Shown here piece by piece: positions 40,861-49,364 of a stretch of 64,000 bases of DNA; within the stretch, counting starts at the first letter, position 1; each line of letters opens with the position of its first letter. Made by a program: the position numbers and the translations under genes. The notes beneath the pieces were generated by a model, which was not told where the DNA came from, did not search any database, and saw only the letters and a program-made list of their open reading frames with translations. This stretch comes from SP5GCR1 sp965199685 (GTDB taxonomy: Bacteria; Pseudomonadota; Gammaproteobacteria; Poriferisulfidales; Oxydemutatoraceae). The stretch is taken from the NCBI GenBank assembly GCA_965199685.1, contig OZ241323.1, positions 1,922,001-1,986,000 on the forward strand, given 5' to 3'.

Positions 40861-42642
40861 TTAGAGAGAGAATACAGTTAATACACCACCTAGTTTGGTG
40901 TAGTTTTCCAGATGACGATAGCCACCTACTGCACCCAAACCATCAGAGTCTTCGGTTAATCCAGCAGCCATTCCTATGCCTGCCCAACCACCAATACCTG
41001 AAAGGACAGCAACATATTGCTTGCCTTTGTGTGTGTAGGTCATTACGTTACCAATAATGCCCGATGGGGTTTTGAACTTATACAGTTCTTCACCAGTCTT
41101 GGCATCAACGGCCTTCAGAAAACCTTCAAGCGTGCCGTAGAAAACGACACCGCCGGCTGTTGCCAAAGCACCGCTCCATACGGAGAATTTCTCTTCATTG
41201 CTCCACTTGATCTCACCAGTGCCTGCATCCCAGGCAATGAAATTGCCCATGTGATCATCGCCTTCTGGCGGATACATCGCAAGTGTAGCACCAACGTAGG
41301 GTTGTCCTGCAGTATAGCTAACTCTGAATGGCTCATAATCCATGCAGACATGGTTAGTCGGCACATAGAACATGCCAGTCATCGGAGAAAAAGCTGCCGG
41401 TTGTTGATCCTTAGTGCCTAGCGCAGCGGGGCAGATACCAGTTGTGTTGACATCTTCGCCTTGCTCACCAGGAGCATATTTTGCTACAACTTGCGGGCGA
41501 CCAGTCTTCATATCAACGTGGGTTGCCCAGTTAACTACAGGGTCATACTTTTCGGCAACCAGCAATTCACCGGTTACACGATCGAGTGTATAGCCGAAGC
41601 CATTACGATCAAAGTGCACCAATGTTTTGCGCATTTGCCCATTGACATCAATGTCGGCCAAGATCATCTCGTTGATACCGTCATAATCCCATTGATCCCA
41701 TGGTGTCATTTGATAGACCCACTTGGCTTGTCCGCTATCTGCATCGCGTGCAAATATCGTCATAGACCAACGGTTGTCGCCGGGACGCTGAACAGGGTTC
41801 CAAGTGCTGGGGTTACCAGTACCGTAATAGACCAAGTTTGTGTCAGGGTCATACGAGAACCAGCCCCAAGTCGTGCCACCACCAATTTTCCATTGGTCTC
41901 CTTCCCAGGTTGTTAAACCTGAGTCTTTACCAACTGATTGTCCGAGGTGTGTGGTTGCCGGTCCCATCAAAGTGTCGGAATCGGGTCCCATCGAGTAGCC
42001 TCGCCAGACTCTTTCGCCGCTATTAACGTCATATGCAGTTAGGTGACCACGAACACCAAATTCGCCGCCACTGATACCGATATAGACTTTGTCATCAACA
42101 ACCATGGGTGCCGCAGTACCGGTTTGACCTTTGGAAATGTCACCGTTTTTGGCACTCCACATCATTTTACCGCTCATGGCATCCAGTGCAACTAGAGTGG
42201 TATCAGCTTGATGTAGGAATATCTTACCGTGCCCGTAAGCAACGCCGCGATTCACAGTATCGCAACACATCACTGGGATTGTCGCCGGATCTTGCTTTGG
42301 CTCATATGTCCAAGCAATGCTTGCATCGTTGTCAAGATCCAATGCAATCACCTTGTTTGGGAACGGGGTATGAACGTACATCATACTACCAATCACTAGC
42401 GGGTTACCTTCGTGTCCTCTAAGAACACCTGTAGAGAAGGTCCATGCAACGTTTAGATCACCGACATTATCAGCATTAATTTGATCTAATGCGGAGTATC
42501 TATGATTGGCATAGTTACCAGTGGGCATAACCCACTGATTGGGGTCTTCAGACATCTTCATCAACATGGAATCAGCATGTAGACTGGATGTCCCGACCAA
42601 GGCAACTAATGCTGCCGTAAAGAATGTAGATATAAATCTCAT
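40861..42642 (-). CDS. xoxF: XoxF, lanthanide-type PQQ-dependent methanol/alcohol dehydrogenase
   Basis: 593 residues from the ATG at 42642, which has AAGGAGGAAGAA before it; the frame is open to 42780 but that start lacks a ribosome site. Signal peptide ISTFFTAALVALVGTSSLHA. Eight-bladed PQQ propeller with the vicinal disulfide C126-C127, metal ligands E194 (GGEFGVRG), N277 (TGNPSTWN), the catalytic D319 and the extra D321 in WDYDG. The second Asp is Ala in calcium-type MxaF, so this is the lanthanide type. C-terminal WSGALATAGGVVF and SGIGGWAGIGMA motifs complete the blade. It oxidises methanol and commonly ethanol and formaldehyde; substrate use here is inferred. No mxaF or mxaI is present. 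Confidence 0.96.
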   Translation of the reverse strand: MRFISTFFTAALVALVGTSSLHADSMLMKMSEDPNQWVMPTGNYANHRYSALDQINADNVGDLNVAWTFSTGVLRGHEGNPLVIGSMMYVHTPFPNKVIALDLDNDASIAWTYEPKQDPATIPVMCCDTVNRGVAYGHGKIFLHQADTTLVALDAMSGKMMWSAKNGDISKGQTGTAAPMVVDDKVYIGISGGEFGVRGHLTAYDVNSGERVWRGYSMGPDSDTLMGPATTHLGQSVGKDSGLTTWEGDQWKIGGGTTWGWFSYDPDTNLVYYGTGNPSTWNPVQRPGDNRWSMTIFARDADSGQAKWVYQMTPWDQWDYDGINEMILADIDVNGQMRKTLVHFDRNGFGYTLDRVTGELLVAEKYDPVVNWATHVDMKTGRPQVVAKYAPGEQGEDVNTTGICPAALGTKDQQPAAFSPMTGMFYVPTNHVCMDYEPFRVSYTAGQPYVGATLAMYPPEGDDHMGNFIAWDAGTGEIKWSNEEKFSVWSGALATAGGVVFYGTLEGFLKAVDAKTGEELYKFKTPSGIIGNVMTYTHKGKQYVAVLSGIGGWAGIGMAAGLTEDSDGLGAVGGYRHLENYTKLGGVLTVFSL

Positions 42643-42973
42643 TTCTTCCTCCTTTTTGTACAAAAAAAGAATAAAGCATCCATTCAACTCAAGCAATTTG
42701 ACTTTCGCCAAAATCACTTCGGACCTCATGTCCATTGAGAACAGCTTCAGAAGAATCCATACTTCATAACTGTTCTGCATGTGACTATAGCAGAAAGATA
42801 TTATATTGTCCTGTTTAGAACGAGAAATATTATTGACTTAATCCGCAGCAAAACATATTCAAATAGCCATAAAACATAAGCTATATAATGCTTTCACAAT
42901 CCTGATTAAAATAAATAAATAGGTGAAATAGATAAAATAAATGTGATTATGCCTGTCAAGGCATAAAAAATTT
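42643..42973 (-). promoter_or_regulatory. xoxF leader and predicted promoter (42784-42812)
   Basis: The 331 bases are AT-rich and hold no gene. On the minus strand AGGACA (42812-42807), a 17-base spacer and TATAGT (42789-42784) preceded by TGC form a plausible promoter, leaving a leader of about 135 bases. No riboswitch fold was recognised. Bases 42820-42973 show nothing more than AT-rich spacer after the ABC binding-protein gene. Confidence 0.45.
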
Positions 42974-43945
42974 TTAGAAATATCCTTTTGACCAAAAAGT
43001 TCCGGGCATTAGTTGGGTACTGTTACCAACCGCTTCGGTGCCGCCAATTTCGGATAAGATCTCCATTAGTTGTACCGCACTCTTTCGTTCGGCTTCTCCC
43101 CACTGCAACGGGATACCCTCGCGATAGCGATTGCGCAACGCAATAAATGTTGCCTCATTCTCTGCGCGCATCATCGGTCGCAATCTATCCCATGCTTCGT
43201 CATCGTTGCGCAAAAGTTCTCTAGCATTGCGTATTGCGGTATTAAATCTTTCGACTAGACCGTCGTGTTGCTCTGCCCAGTCGTTGCGAAAAGTATAACC
43301 CACCATTGGTATCGGATCTATGCCCAGATCCTTCATCACATCGGACATTTGCACTAGGGGACGATAGTTCATAGCTTCCAGACGAGCGCAGTAGTGCCAA
43401 AAATTCAAAACTGCGTCTAGGTTATTTCGCTCTATTTGCCCGTTTAGTAGCGGTGGTGCTGCATAATTAACGTCAACGTTGTCAGACAACTTAAAGTTAT
43501 TTTCTTTGACTCCCCAGGCTTGCAATAACAACCAGCTTTTATCGTATGCACCGCCTGCCACACCTAATCTCAGGTCGCGCAAATCAGATAACGACTTGAT
43601 GTTGGCATCGGGTGGTACCATAACTGCGCCCAATGACGAAGAGTAGGGAATAAAACTAAAGTCGTCTCCATCAGCCCGTTCGCGCGACACCCAAACCCAG
43701 TCGGTTACGATCATATCTACTTCCTTACTCTGGAAGATAATATGCACGGCTTGCTTATTTGCATAAGGCATGACTTCAATACGAATGCCTTGCTCAGTGT
43801 CAAGACCGTAATGTTGTGCAGTATCAAGTTCCCAATTCACCGTGCCGAATTGTAGTGTGCCGACACGCACCGTTTCGGCTGCATTGGCGACACTGCTAAT
43901 CAGGATTATCAGCACGAACAAAGCTGGTGTTATATATCGTCTCAT
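42974..43945 (-). CDS. ABC substrate-binding protein, NMT1/TauA/SsuA-like
   Basis: 323 residues with signal peptide (YITPALFVLIILISSVANA). Fold type SBP_bac/NMT1: VRVGTLQFGTVNWELDTAQH, VDMIVTDWVWVSRERADG, SDLRDLRLGVAGGAYDKSW, AAPPLLNGQIERNNLDAVLN and MVGYTFRNDWAEQ. It is directly upstream of xoxF, reading in the same direction, with a gap of 331 bases. No permease or ATPase is adjacent, but the orphan pair at 25633-27137 is of the matching type, so the transporter may be split across the chromosome. GGGAG precedes the ATG. Ligand unknown; a metal chelate, PQQ or organic anion is possible. Confidence 0.82.
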   Translation of the reverse strand: MRRYITPALFVLIILISSVANAAETVRVGTLQFGTVNWELDTAQHYGLDTEQGIRIEVMPYANKQAVHIIFQSKEVDMIVTDWVWVSRERADGDDFSFIPYSSSLGAVMVPPDANIKSLSDLRDLRLGVAGGAYDKSWLLLQAWGVKENNFKLSDNVDVNYAAPPLLNGQIERNNLDAVLNFWHYCARLEAMNYRPLVQMSDVMKDLGIDPIPMVGYTFRNDWAEQHDGLVERFNTAIRNARELLRNDDEAWDRLRPMMRAENEATFIALRNRYREGIPLQWGEAERKSAVQLMEILSEIGGTEAVGNSTQLMPGTFWSKGYF

Positions 43946-43990
43946 CAGAATTCTCCCAAACGTTTTTGGAAATGGAATGCGAAAAAACAG

Positions 43991-45934
43991 TTAGTTTTTC
44001 GCCGATGCCGCTTTCCCAGCAATAATCTCTTTGATGCTTGACGGGTCGGCCAGTGTAGAGATGTCGCCAAGGTTGTCGGTATCGTCACTCGCAATTTTTC
44101 GTAGAATGCGGCGCATAATTTTGCCGGAACGTGTTTTGGGCAAATTCGGAGCCCACTGGATAACATCGGGAATTGCAATTGCACTGATTTTGTGGCGCAC
44201 TAATTCGAATAATTCTTTTTTGATTGCATCGTCACCAATAGTGCCTTCCATTAACGTCACATAAGCGTAGATGCCTTGTCCTTTGATGTCGTGCGGATAT
44301 GCAACCACGGCAGCTTCGGCAACCTTGTCGTGCTCAACCAATGCGCTTTCAATTTCGGCGGTACCTAAACGATGCCCCGATACATTAATAATGTCGTCAA
44401 CGCGTCCGGTAATCCAGTAATAACCGTCTTCGTCTCTACGACATCCGTCGCCGCTGAAGTATTTACCAGGGAAAGTGCTAAAGTAGGTGTCGATGAATCG
44501 TTGGTGATCGCCATATACGGTGCGCATCTGTCCCGGCCACGGTTTGGTAATTACTAGATTGCCTTCGCAGGCACCTTCAAGTTCGTTTCCTTTATCGTCT
44601 ACTATCGCCGGGCAAATGCCAAAAAAGGGTCGTGTTGCAGAACCCGGTTTTAGTGCGGTTGCACCAGGTAGCGGTGTGATCATGTGGCCACCAGTTTCGG
44701 TTTGCCACCAAGTATCTATAATCGGGCAACGTTGCTCTCCAACTACTTTGTAGTACCATTGCCACGCTTCGGGATTAATCGGTTCACCCACTGTGGCGAG
44801 AAGGCGCAAACTACTGCGGTCGGTCTTACGTACCGGTGCATCTCCCAAGCGCATCAGCGCGCGTATAGCGGTCGGTGCAGTATAGAAGATATTAACGCGA
44901 TGTTTGTCTACGACTTGCCAAAAGCGCGAAGCATCGGGATAAGTCGGGACACCCTCAAACACCAGCGTGGTGGCGGCGTTGGCAAGTGGGCCATACACTA
45001 TATATGAGTGACCGGTAATCCAACCAATATCTGCGGTGCACCAATAGATTTCTCCGTCGTGGTAATCGAAGCTATATTTATGGGTTATCGCTGCGTATAG
45101 CAAATAGCCACCCATCGTATGCAAAACGCCTTTGGGCTTTCCAGTAGAACCCGAGGTATAAAGTATGAATAAAGGATCCTCGGCATTCATCGCCTCGGCA
45201 GGACAATCCGCATCTGCCTCGTCGCAAAGTTCGTGAAACCAAGCATCGCGACCATTAATAAAAAGTATTTCCTCTCCGACATGTTTAACAACGATTACAC
45301 GGCGAACATTTGGACATTGTGTCAAGGCTTCATCTACGTTGGCTTTTAAGGGAACTGGTTTGCCGCCTCGTACGCCTTGATCGGCAGTAATGACGACGCG
45401 ACAATCCGAGTCTAGGATACGGCTACGCAATGATTCCGACGAGAAGCCACCGAATACCACTGAGTGAACAGCACCAATACGCGCACACGCCAACATCGCA
45501 ACAACGGCCTCTACGATCATCGGCATATATATGCAAACCCGATCACCTTTGCGCACGCCGTCGTCTTTTAATGCGTTGGCAAAGCGACATACAAGGCGGT
45601 GCAATTCACGATAACTGAAAGTCTTGGAAACATTCGGGTCATCGCTTTCCCAAATGATTGCGGTGCGGTCGCCGTGTTTATCCAAATGACGGTCTAGACA
45701 GTTATAGCAAACATTCAGCTGAGCACCGTCAAACCAGCGTATCAGTCCTTTATGGTAATCCCATTCCAGAACTTCGGACCAAGGGCGCGACCAGCTAATC
45801 AGTTGACGCGCTTGATCACCCCAGAATTTTTCAGGGTTGTTAATGGATTCACTATAAAGATGCCGATAGGCTTCTGCATCAAGAAGTGTATTCTTTGCGA
45901 TAGTTTCGGGTACTGGATATAAAGAGGAGGACAT
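43991..45934 (-). CDS. acs: Acetyl-CoA synthetase (AMP-forming)
   Basis: 647 residues; converts acetate, ATP and CoA to acetyl-CoA through acetyl-AMP. Motifs: YTSGSTGKPKGVLHT, WWQTETGGHMITP, FSGDGCRRDEDGYYWITGRVDD, and the C-terminal LPKTRSGKIMRRILR containing the catalytic and acetylation-sensitive Lys. Length is standard. Co-oriented with the aldehyde dehydrogenase upstream and the xoxF cluster downstream, it would capture acetate formed from ethanol via acetaldehyde. There is no strong ribosome site before the ATG, and a terminator stands between it and the aldehyde dehydrogenase gene. Confidence 0.96.
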   Translation of the reverse strand: MSSSLYPVPETIAKNTLLDAEAYRHLYSESINNPEKFWGDQARQLISWSRPWSEVLEWDYHKGLIRWFDGAQLNVCYNCLDRHLDKHGDRTAIIWESDDPNVSKTFSYRELHRLVCRFANALKDDGVRKGDRVCIYMPMIVEAVVAMLACARIGAVHSVVFGGFSSESLRSRILDSDCRVVITADQGVRGGKPVPLKANVDEALTQCPNVRRVIVVKHVGEEILFINGRDAWFHELCDEADADCPAEAMNAEDPLFILYTSGSTGKPKGVLHTMGGYLLYAAITHKYSFDYHDGEIYWCTADIGWITGHSYIVYGPLANAATTLVFEGVPTYPDASRFWQVVDKHRVNIFYTAPTAIRALMRLGDAPVRKTDRSSLRLLATVGEPINPEAWQWYYKVVGEQRCPIIDTWWQTETGGHMITPLPGATALKPGSATRPFFGICPAIVDDKGNELEGACEGNLVITKPWPGQMRTVYGDHQRFIDTYFSTFPGKYFSGDGCRRDEDGYYWITGRVDDIINVSGHRLGTAEIESALVEHDKVAEAAVVAYPHDIKGQGIYAYVTLMEGTIGDDAIKKELFELVRHKISAIAIPDVIQWAPNLPKTRSGKIMRRILRKIASDDTDNLGDISTLADPSSIKEIIAGKAASAKN

Positions 45935-45954
45935 CTTAATTGTGTTTAGTTATC

Positions 45955-45997
45955 AAAAAAACAATGCCCGCCGATATATGAACCTATATCGGCAGGC
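45955..45997 (-). terminator. Rho-independent terminator after the aldehyde dehydrogenase gene
   Basis: On the minus strand GCCTGCCGATATA (45997-45985) pairs with TATATCGGCGGGC (45978-45966) with one G-U pair and a short loop, then ATTG and seven T (45961-45955). It separates the aldehyde dehydrogenase gene from acs. Confidence 0.85.
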
Positions 45998-46016
45998 ATT
46001 AAGGCACTTACTACGC

Positions 46017-47528
46017 TTAAGAGATATTGACGGTGACCGCTTTGAGTTCGGTATAGTTTTCCAATACCGCTTCACCCATTTCACGTCCCCAGCCGGATTG
46101 CTTGTAACCACCAAAAGGCAATGCAGCATCAAAAACGTTGTAGCAATTAATCCACACGGTGCCTGCTCTCAGACGAGATGCCAAGCGATGTGCTCTGCCG
46201 ATATCTCTAGTCCATATACCAGCCGCCAATCCGTAGATTGTGTCGTTGGCACTCTTGACTATATCATCGTCCAATTGCTCAAACGGCATCATGGTGACTA
46301 CTGGTCCGAAAATTTCTTCCTGATTAACTTTCATATCTTGCTTAGTGTTAACCAGAACCGTCGGTTCAACGAAATAACCCGAACCGTCTTTTTTCTTTCC
46401 GCCGACCACTGCTTCGGCACCGTCGTTTAGACCCGAGTCCAAATAACCTGAGACTCGCTCATGCTGGATTTTGGATACCATCGGCCCCATCTCAGTATTT
46501 GGATCCAATCCCGGACCCAATTTGATTTTGGATGCCATATCGGAAACGCCTTCAACGATCTTGTCAAAGACTTTGGTATCAGCGTATATACGCGAGCCAG
46601 CACAACAGCATTGTCCATGATTAAAGAAAATAGCATTCGCCGTACCTTGAATAGCGACATCCATATCGGCATCGTCAAGTACGATGTTCGGAGATTTGCC
46701 TCCGAGCTCAAGCGAAACTTTTTTCAGGTCACTTGCCGCAGCTTGTACGATCAACTTGCCGACTTCGGTCGAACCAGTGAAAGCAACTTTGTCTACGCCC
46801 GGATGAGAAGCAAGTGATGCACCTGCGGTTTCTCCATAACCAGTGATTATATTAATCACACCGTCTGGAACACCCGCCTCTTGTATAATTTCTCCGAGTC
46901 TGAGTCCCGATAGCGGCGTTTCTTCCGCTAATTTAAGAACAACGGTGCAACCTGTTGCCAGTGCTGGGGCTAATTTCCAAGCTGCCATCAGTAGCGGGAA
47001 ATTCCATGGAATTATTTGCCCCACTACGCCGATAGGCTCTCTTAGTGTGTACGAATGATATTGTGCGCCGGGAGTGTAAGGCACTGATAGGGAGATTGTA
47101 TCTCCGTGCATTTTCGTTGTCCATCCAGACATATAATGGAATATGTCGGCTGCCAACGGCACATCGGCTACCCGTGCCACAGTGACCGGCTTACCGTTAT
47201 CAAGCGACTCTATCTCGGCAAGTTCATCTAGATTGTCTAAAATCAAGTCACCAATTTTGGCTATCATTCTGCTACGCTCGGAGGGCGACATCGCTGGCCA
47301 ACGCCCGCTCTCAAACGCCCTTCGCGCAGCTTTAACGGCTAAATCAACATCTTCTTTATCGCCTTCTGCAACATGTGCAATGACTTCTTCGGTTGCCGGA
47401 TTAACAACCTCCAATGTCTTACCGGATACCGAAGATACCCATTTACCATCAATGAGCATTTTTCTTTGCTCTTGTATAAATTGTTGAACTGATGTATCCA
47501 GTTCAAACTTTTCAGCAGCTACATTCAT
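46017..47528 (-). CDS. NAD(P)-dependent aldehyde dehydrogenase
   Basis: 503 residues of the ALDH superfamily. The catalytic region is FNHGQCCCAGSRIYAD, with the nucleophile in the Cys run; the catalytic Glu is in SLELGGKSPNIV; cofactor motifs are IIPWNFPLLMAAWKLAPALA and FTGSTEVGKLI. The C-terminus WINCYNVFDAALPFGGYKQSG is typical of ALDH1/2- and betaine-type enzymes. By context (xoxF and acs) acetaldehyde or another short aldehyde is the likely substrate. AGGAGG precedes the ATG. A terminator separates it from acs. Confidence 0.93.
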   Translation of the reverse strand: MNVAAEKFELDTSVQQFIQEQRKMLIDGKWVSSVSGKTLEVVNPATEEVIAHVAEGDKEDVDLAVKAARRAFESGRWPAMSPSERSRMIAKIGDLILDNLDELAEIESLDNGKPVTVARVADVPLAADIFHYMSGWTTKMHGDTISLSVPYTPGAQYHSYTLREPIGVVGQIIPWNFPLLMAAWKLAPALATGCTVVLKLAEETPLSGLRLGEIIQEAGVPDGVINIITGYGETAGASLASHPGVDKVAFTGSTEVGKLIVQAAASDLKKVSLELGGKSPNIVLDDADMDVAIQGTANAIFFNHGQCCCAGSRIYADTKVFDKIVEGVSDMASKIKLGPGLDPNTEMGPMVSKIQHERVSGYLDSGLNDGAEAVVGGKKKDGSGYFVEPTVLVNTKQDMKVNQEEIFGPVVTMMPFEQLDDDIVKSANDTIYGLAAGIWTRDIGRAHRLASRLRAGTVWINCYNVFDAALPFGGYKQSGWGREMGEAVLENYTELKAVTVNIS

Positions 47529-47701
47529 AATGTATACCTCCTAATAGTTGTGAATTATAAAAAATCAGATTATAACAAAATTATGGGAATAGTGACACGT
47601 TGTTGCTTTATTTTTATTTAAGAGTATCTTAACTAAAAGTTTGCACCTCGTTTATTGCTGGATTTGCTTGATAAATTGGTGTGTTGCCGAATCAAGTAAT
47701 G

Positions 47702-47885
47702 TGGTGCTGTTAAAAAATAGAACCACCGTTTGTTGCAGTGGCACAAACTGTGTGACGTTGTGCAGAACCCTAACATGGATATGTAGGTCGGACAAGCTAA
47801 GGCTTGTCCTAAATGGTAGGTAATCAAAAAACCACCCCGTCAGATAGAACCCCCGTTTGTTACAGTTGCACAGACGGCGGCTATA
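47702..47885. repeat. Interspersed repeat block 18
   Basis: Begins TGCTGTTAAAAAATAGAACC, with ACCGTTTGT/ACAAACTGT (one mismatch), GGACAAGC-TAAG-GCTTGTCC (perfect), a CCACCCCGTCAGATAGAAC segment and a last GTTTGT/ACA hairpin remnant that ends at the rnfB stop. The rest of the gap (47529-47701) is AT-rich promoter region of the aldehyde dehydrogenase gene. Confidence 0.85.
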
Positions 47886-48764
47886 TTACTTTAGCCCCAT
47901 CCGTGCCTTTAGTATTTCTTTTTGGCTTTGTTGGCTTTGGCGGTTTTTAAGTTCTTGTTGTAGCAATCGGGTATTGTGTATTTCATAGCGGGATTGTGCC
48001 TGTGCGGCATGCCGACGTTGCTTGGATATGCTTCTGTATTGATGTTTGGCGTTGCGATATATTTGAGTGAGCGGAATATGGCTTGGGCAGACGGCATCGC
48101 ACGAACCGCACAATATGCAGTCGGTTAATCCTTCACCAATCGCAGCATCTATGTTACAGGCTTGTATGAGTTGATAAAGGCTGTGGGCAGGCAAATCCAC
48201 TGGGCATATATCGTTGCAACGATCGCAATGGATGCAAGCTGTTTCTGCTTTGACAGGCTGATCGGCGATCTTGTTGGGCTTGGTTTCTATCATTTCTATG
48301 CAGTCCATCGGACACGGGGCTACGCACAGCTCGCAGCCAGTGCAGTATTGTTCTATGACAGTGTGCATATATTCGTGTGCACCAATGATGGCATCTACCG
48401 GACATGCTTTGATACATAAGGTGCAACCGATGCAATCGGCTTCTCTAATGCGGGCAACGAGAGGCGTTGTTGTGGCGACAGGTTGCTTGAGCGGGGGTTC
48501 GCGCCCTAACAATCGGCTCAATGCGACGATGGTGGTTTGTCCGCCGGGTGGACATTGATCTATAGGCGCATTGTTGTTTACGATGGCTTGTGCGTAAGGC
48601 TTACAGCCCGGGTAGCCACATTGCGCACATTGTGTTTGCGGCAACAGGGCATTGACCTTAGAGACTAGGCTGTCGTCGGTGGGAGCAAGATAGGCGGCCA
48701 AGCGTTCTACCGCATACCCTATCAACAATGCGGTAGCACCGAAGATTAATATCGCCATAGCCAT
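47886..48764 (-). CDS. rnfB: RnfB with RnfC-like C-terminal Fe-S extension
   Basis: 292 residues from ATG 48764 (an in-frame TTG at 48773 overlaps the rnfA stop). Residues 1-30 are a membrane helix, then the cluster domain CAQCGYPGC....QCPPGG, then two ferredoxin motifs CIGCTLCIKACP and CTGCELCVAPCP as in RnfB (about 190 residues in E. coli). Beyond this the chain goes on with CIHCDRCNDICPVDLPAHSL, DCILCGSCDAVCPSHIPLTQ, YRNAKHQYR and a helical Gln/Arg tail, which matches the C-terminal end of RnfC. So the protein carries five predicted cluster sites and looks like an RnfB-RnfC hybrid. It would move electrons between ferredoxin and NAD(H) or a membrane partner; rnfC, D, G and E are not in the window. 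Confidence 0.9.
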   Translation of the reverse strand: MAMAILIFGATALLIGYAVERLAAYLAPTDDSLVSKVNALLPQTQCAQCGYPGCKPYAQAIVNNNAPIDQCPPGGQTTIVALSRLLGREPPLKQPVATTTPLVARIREADCIGCTLCIKACPVDAIIGAHEYMHTVIEQYCTGCELCVAPCPMDCIEMIETKPNKIADQPVKAETACIHCDRCNDICPVDLPAHSLYQLIQACNIDAAIGEGLTDCILCGSCDAVCPSHIPLTQIYRNAKHQYRSISKQRRHAAQAQSRYEIHNTRLLQQELKNRQSQQSQKEILKARMGLK

Positions 48765-48769
48765 AGTTA

Positions 48770-49351
48770 TCAACCGCTATCTAATCCGCTAAAGCCCATA
48801 AATGCTATAGACATAATGCCGGCAGTAACCATTGCAATGCCAGCACCTTTGAAGGGGGTCGGCACATCGGCGTGTTCCAACTTTTCTCGTAGGCTCGCAA
48901 AAATGATTAACACAACGGCAAAGCCTATCGCTGCGCCAAAACCCATAAACAATGCTTCCATAAAACTTTCAGTGCTGCGGCTGTTGAGTAAAGTAACCGC
49001 AAGCACCGCACAATTCGTAGTAATCAAAGGCAAATAAATGCCGAGCATGTTATGTATTAGCGGGTTCATTTTATGTATCGTCATCTCGGTTAATTGAACC
49101 ACCACCGCTATCAATAATATGAACACCAAAGCGTTCAGATATTCCAGCTTGTACGGCATCAATAAATAATGTTGCACTAGATAACTGAGTACTGATGCCA
49201 GCGTCAGCACGAATAGCGTGGCAAGCGACATGCCGATTGCGCTGTCAATACGGCGCGAGGTGCCTAGCAGTGGGCACAGCCCTAAAAACTTGGCGAGTAT
49301 GAAGTTGTTGATGAGTGCAACATTGATGACAATTAATATATAGTCTTGCAT
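48770..49351 (-). CDS. rnfA: RnfA, membrane subunit of the Rnf/Rsx complex
   Basis: 193 residues from ATG 49351, the standard length; a frame to 49393 overlaps metG and is rejected. Six membrane helices are expected. The conserved LGLCPLLGTSRRID near the start and ITTNCAVLAVTLLNS in the middle carry the two cysteines of the membrane-embedded [2Fe-2S] cluster shared with RnfE. The rnfB frame begins within the rnfA stop. It lies just after metG, an arrangement that suggests shared transcription. Confidence 0.95.
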   Translation of the reverse strand: MQDYILIVINVALINNFILAKFLGLCPLLGTSRRIDSAIGMSLATLFVLTLASVLSYLVQHYLLMPYKLEYLNALVFILLIAVVVQLTEMTIHKMNPLIHNMLGIYLPLITTNCAVLAVTLLNSRSTESFMEALFMGFGAAIGFAVVLIIFASLREKLEHADVPTPFKGAGIAMVTAGIMSIAFMGFSGLDSG

Positions 49352-49364
49352 GGCAAGCGATATT

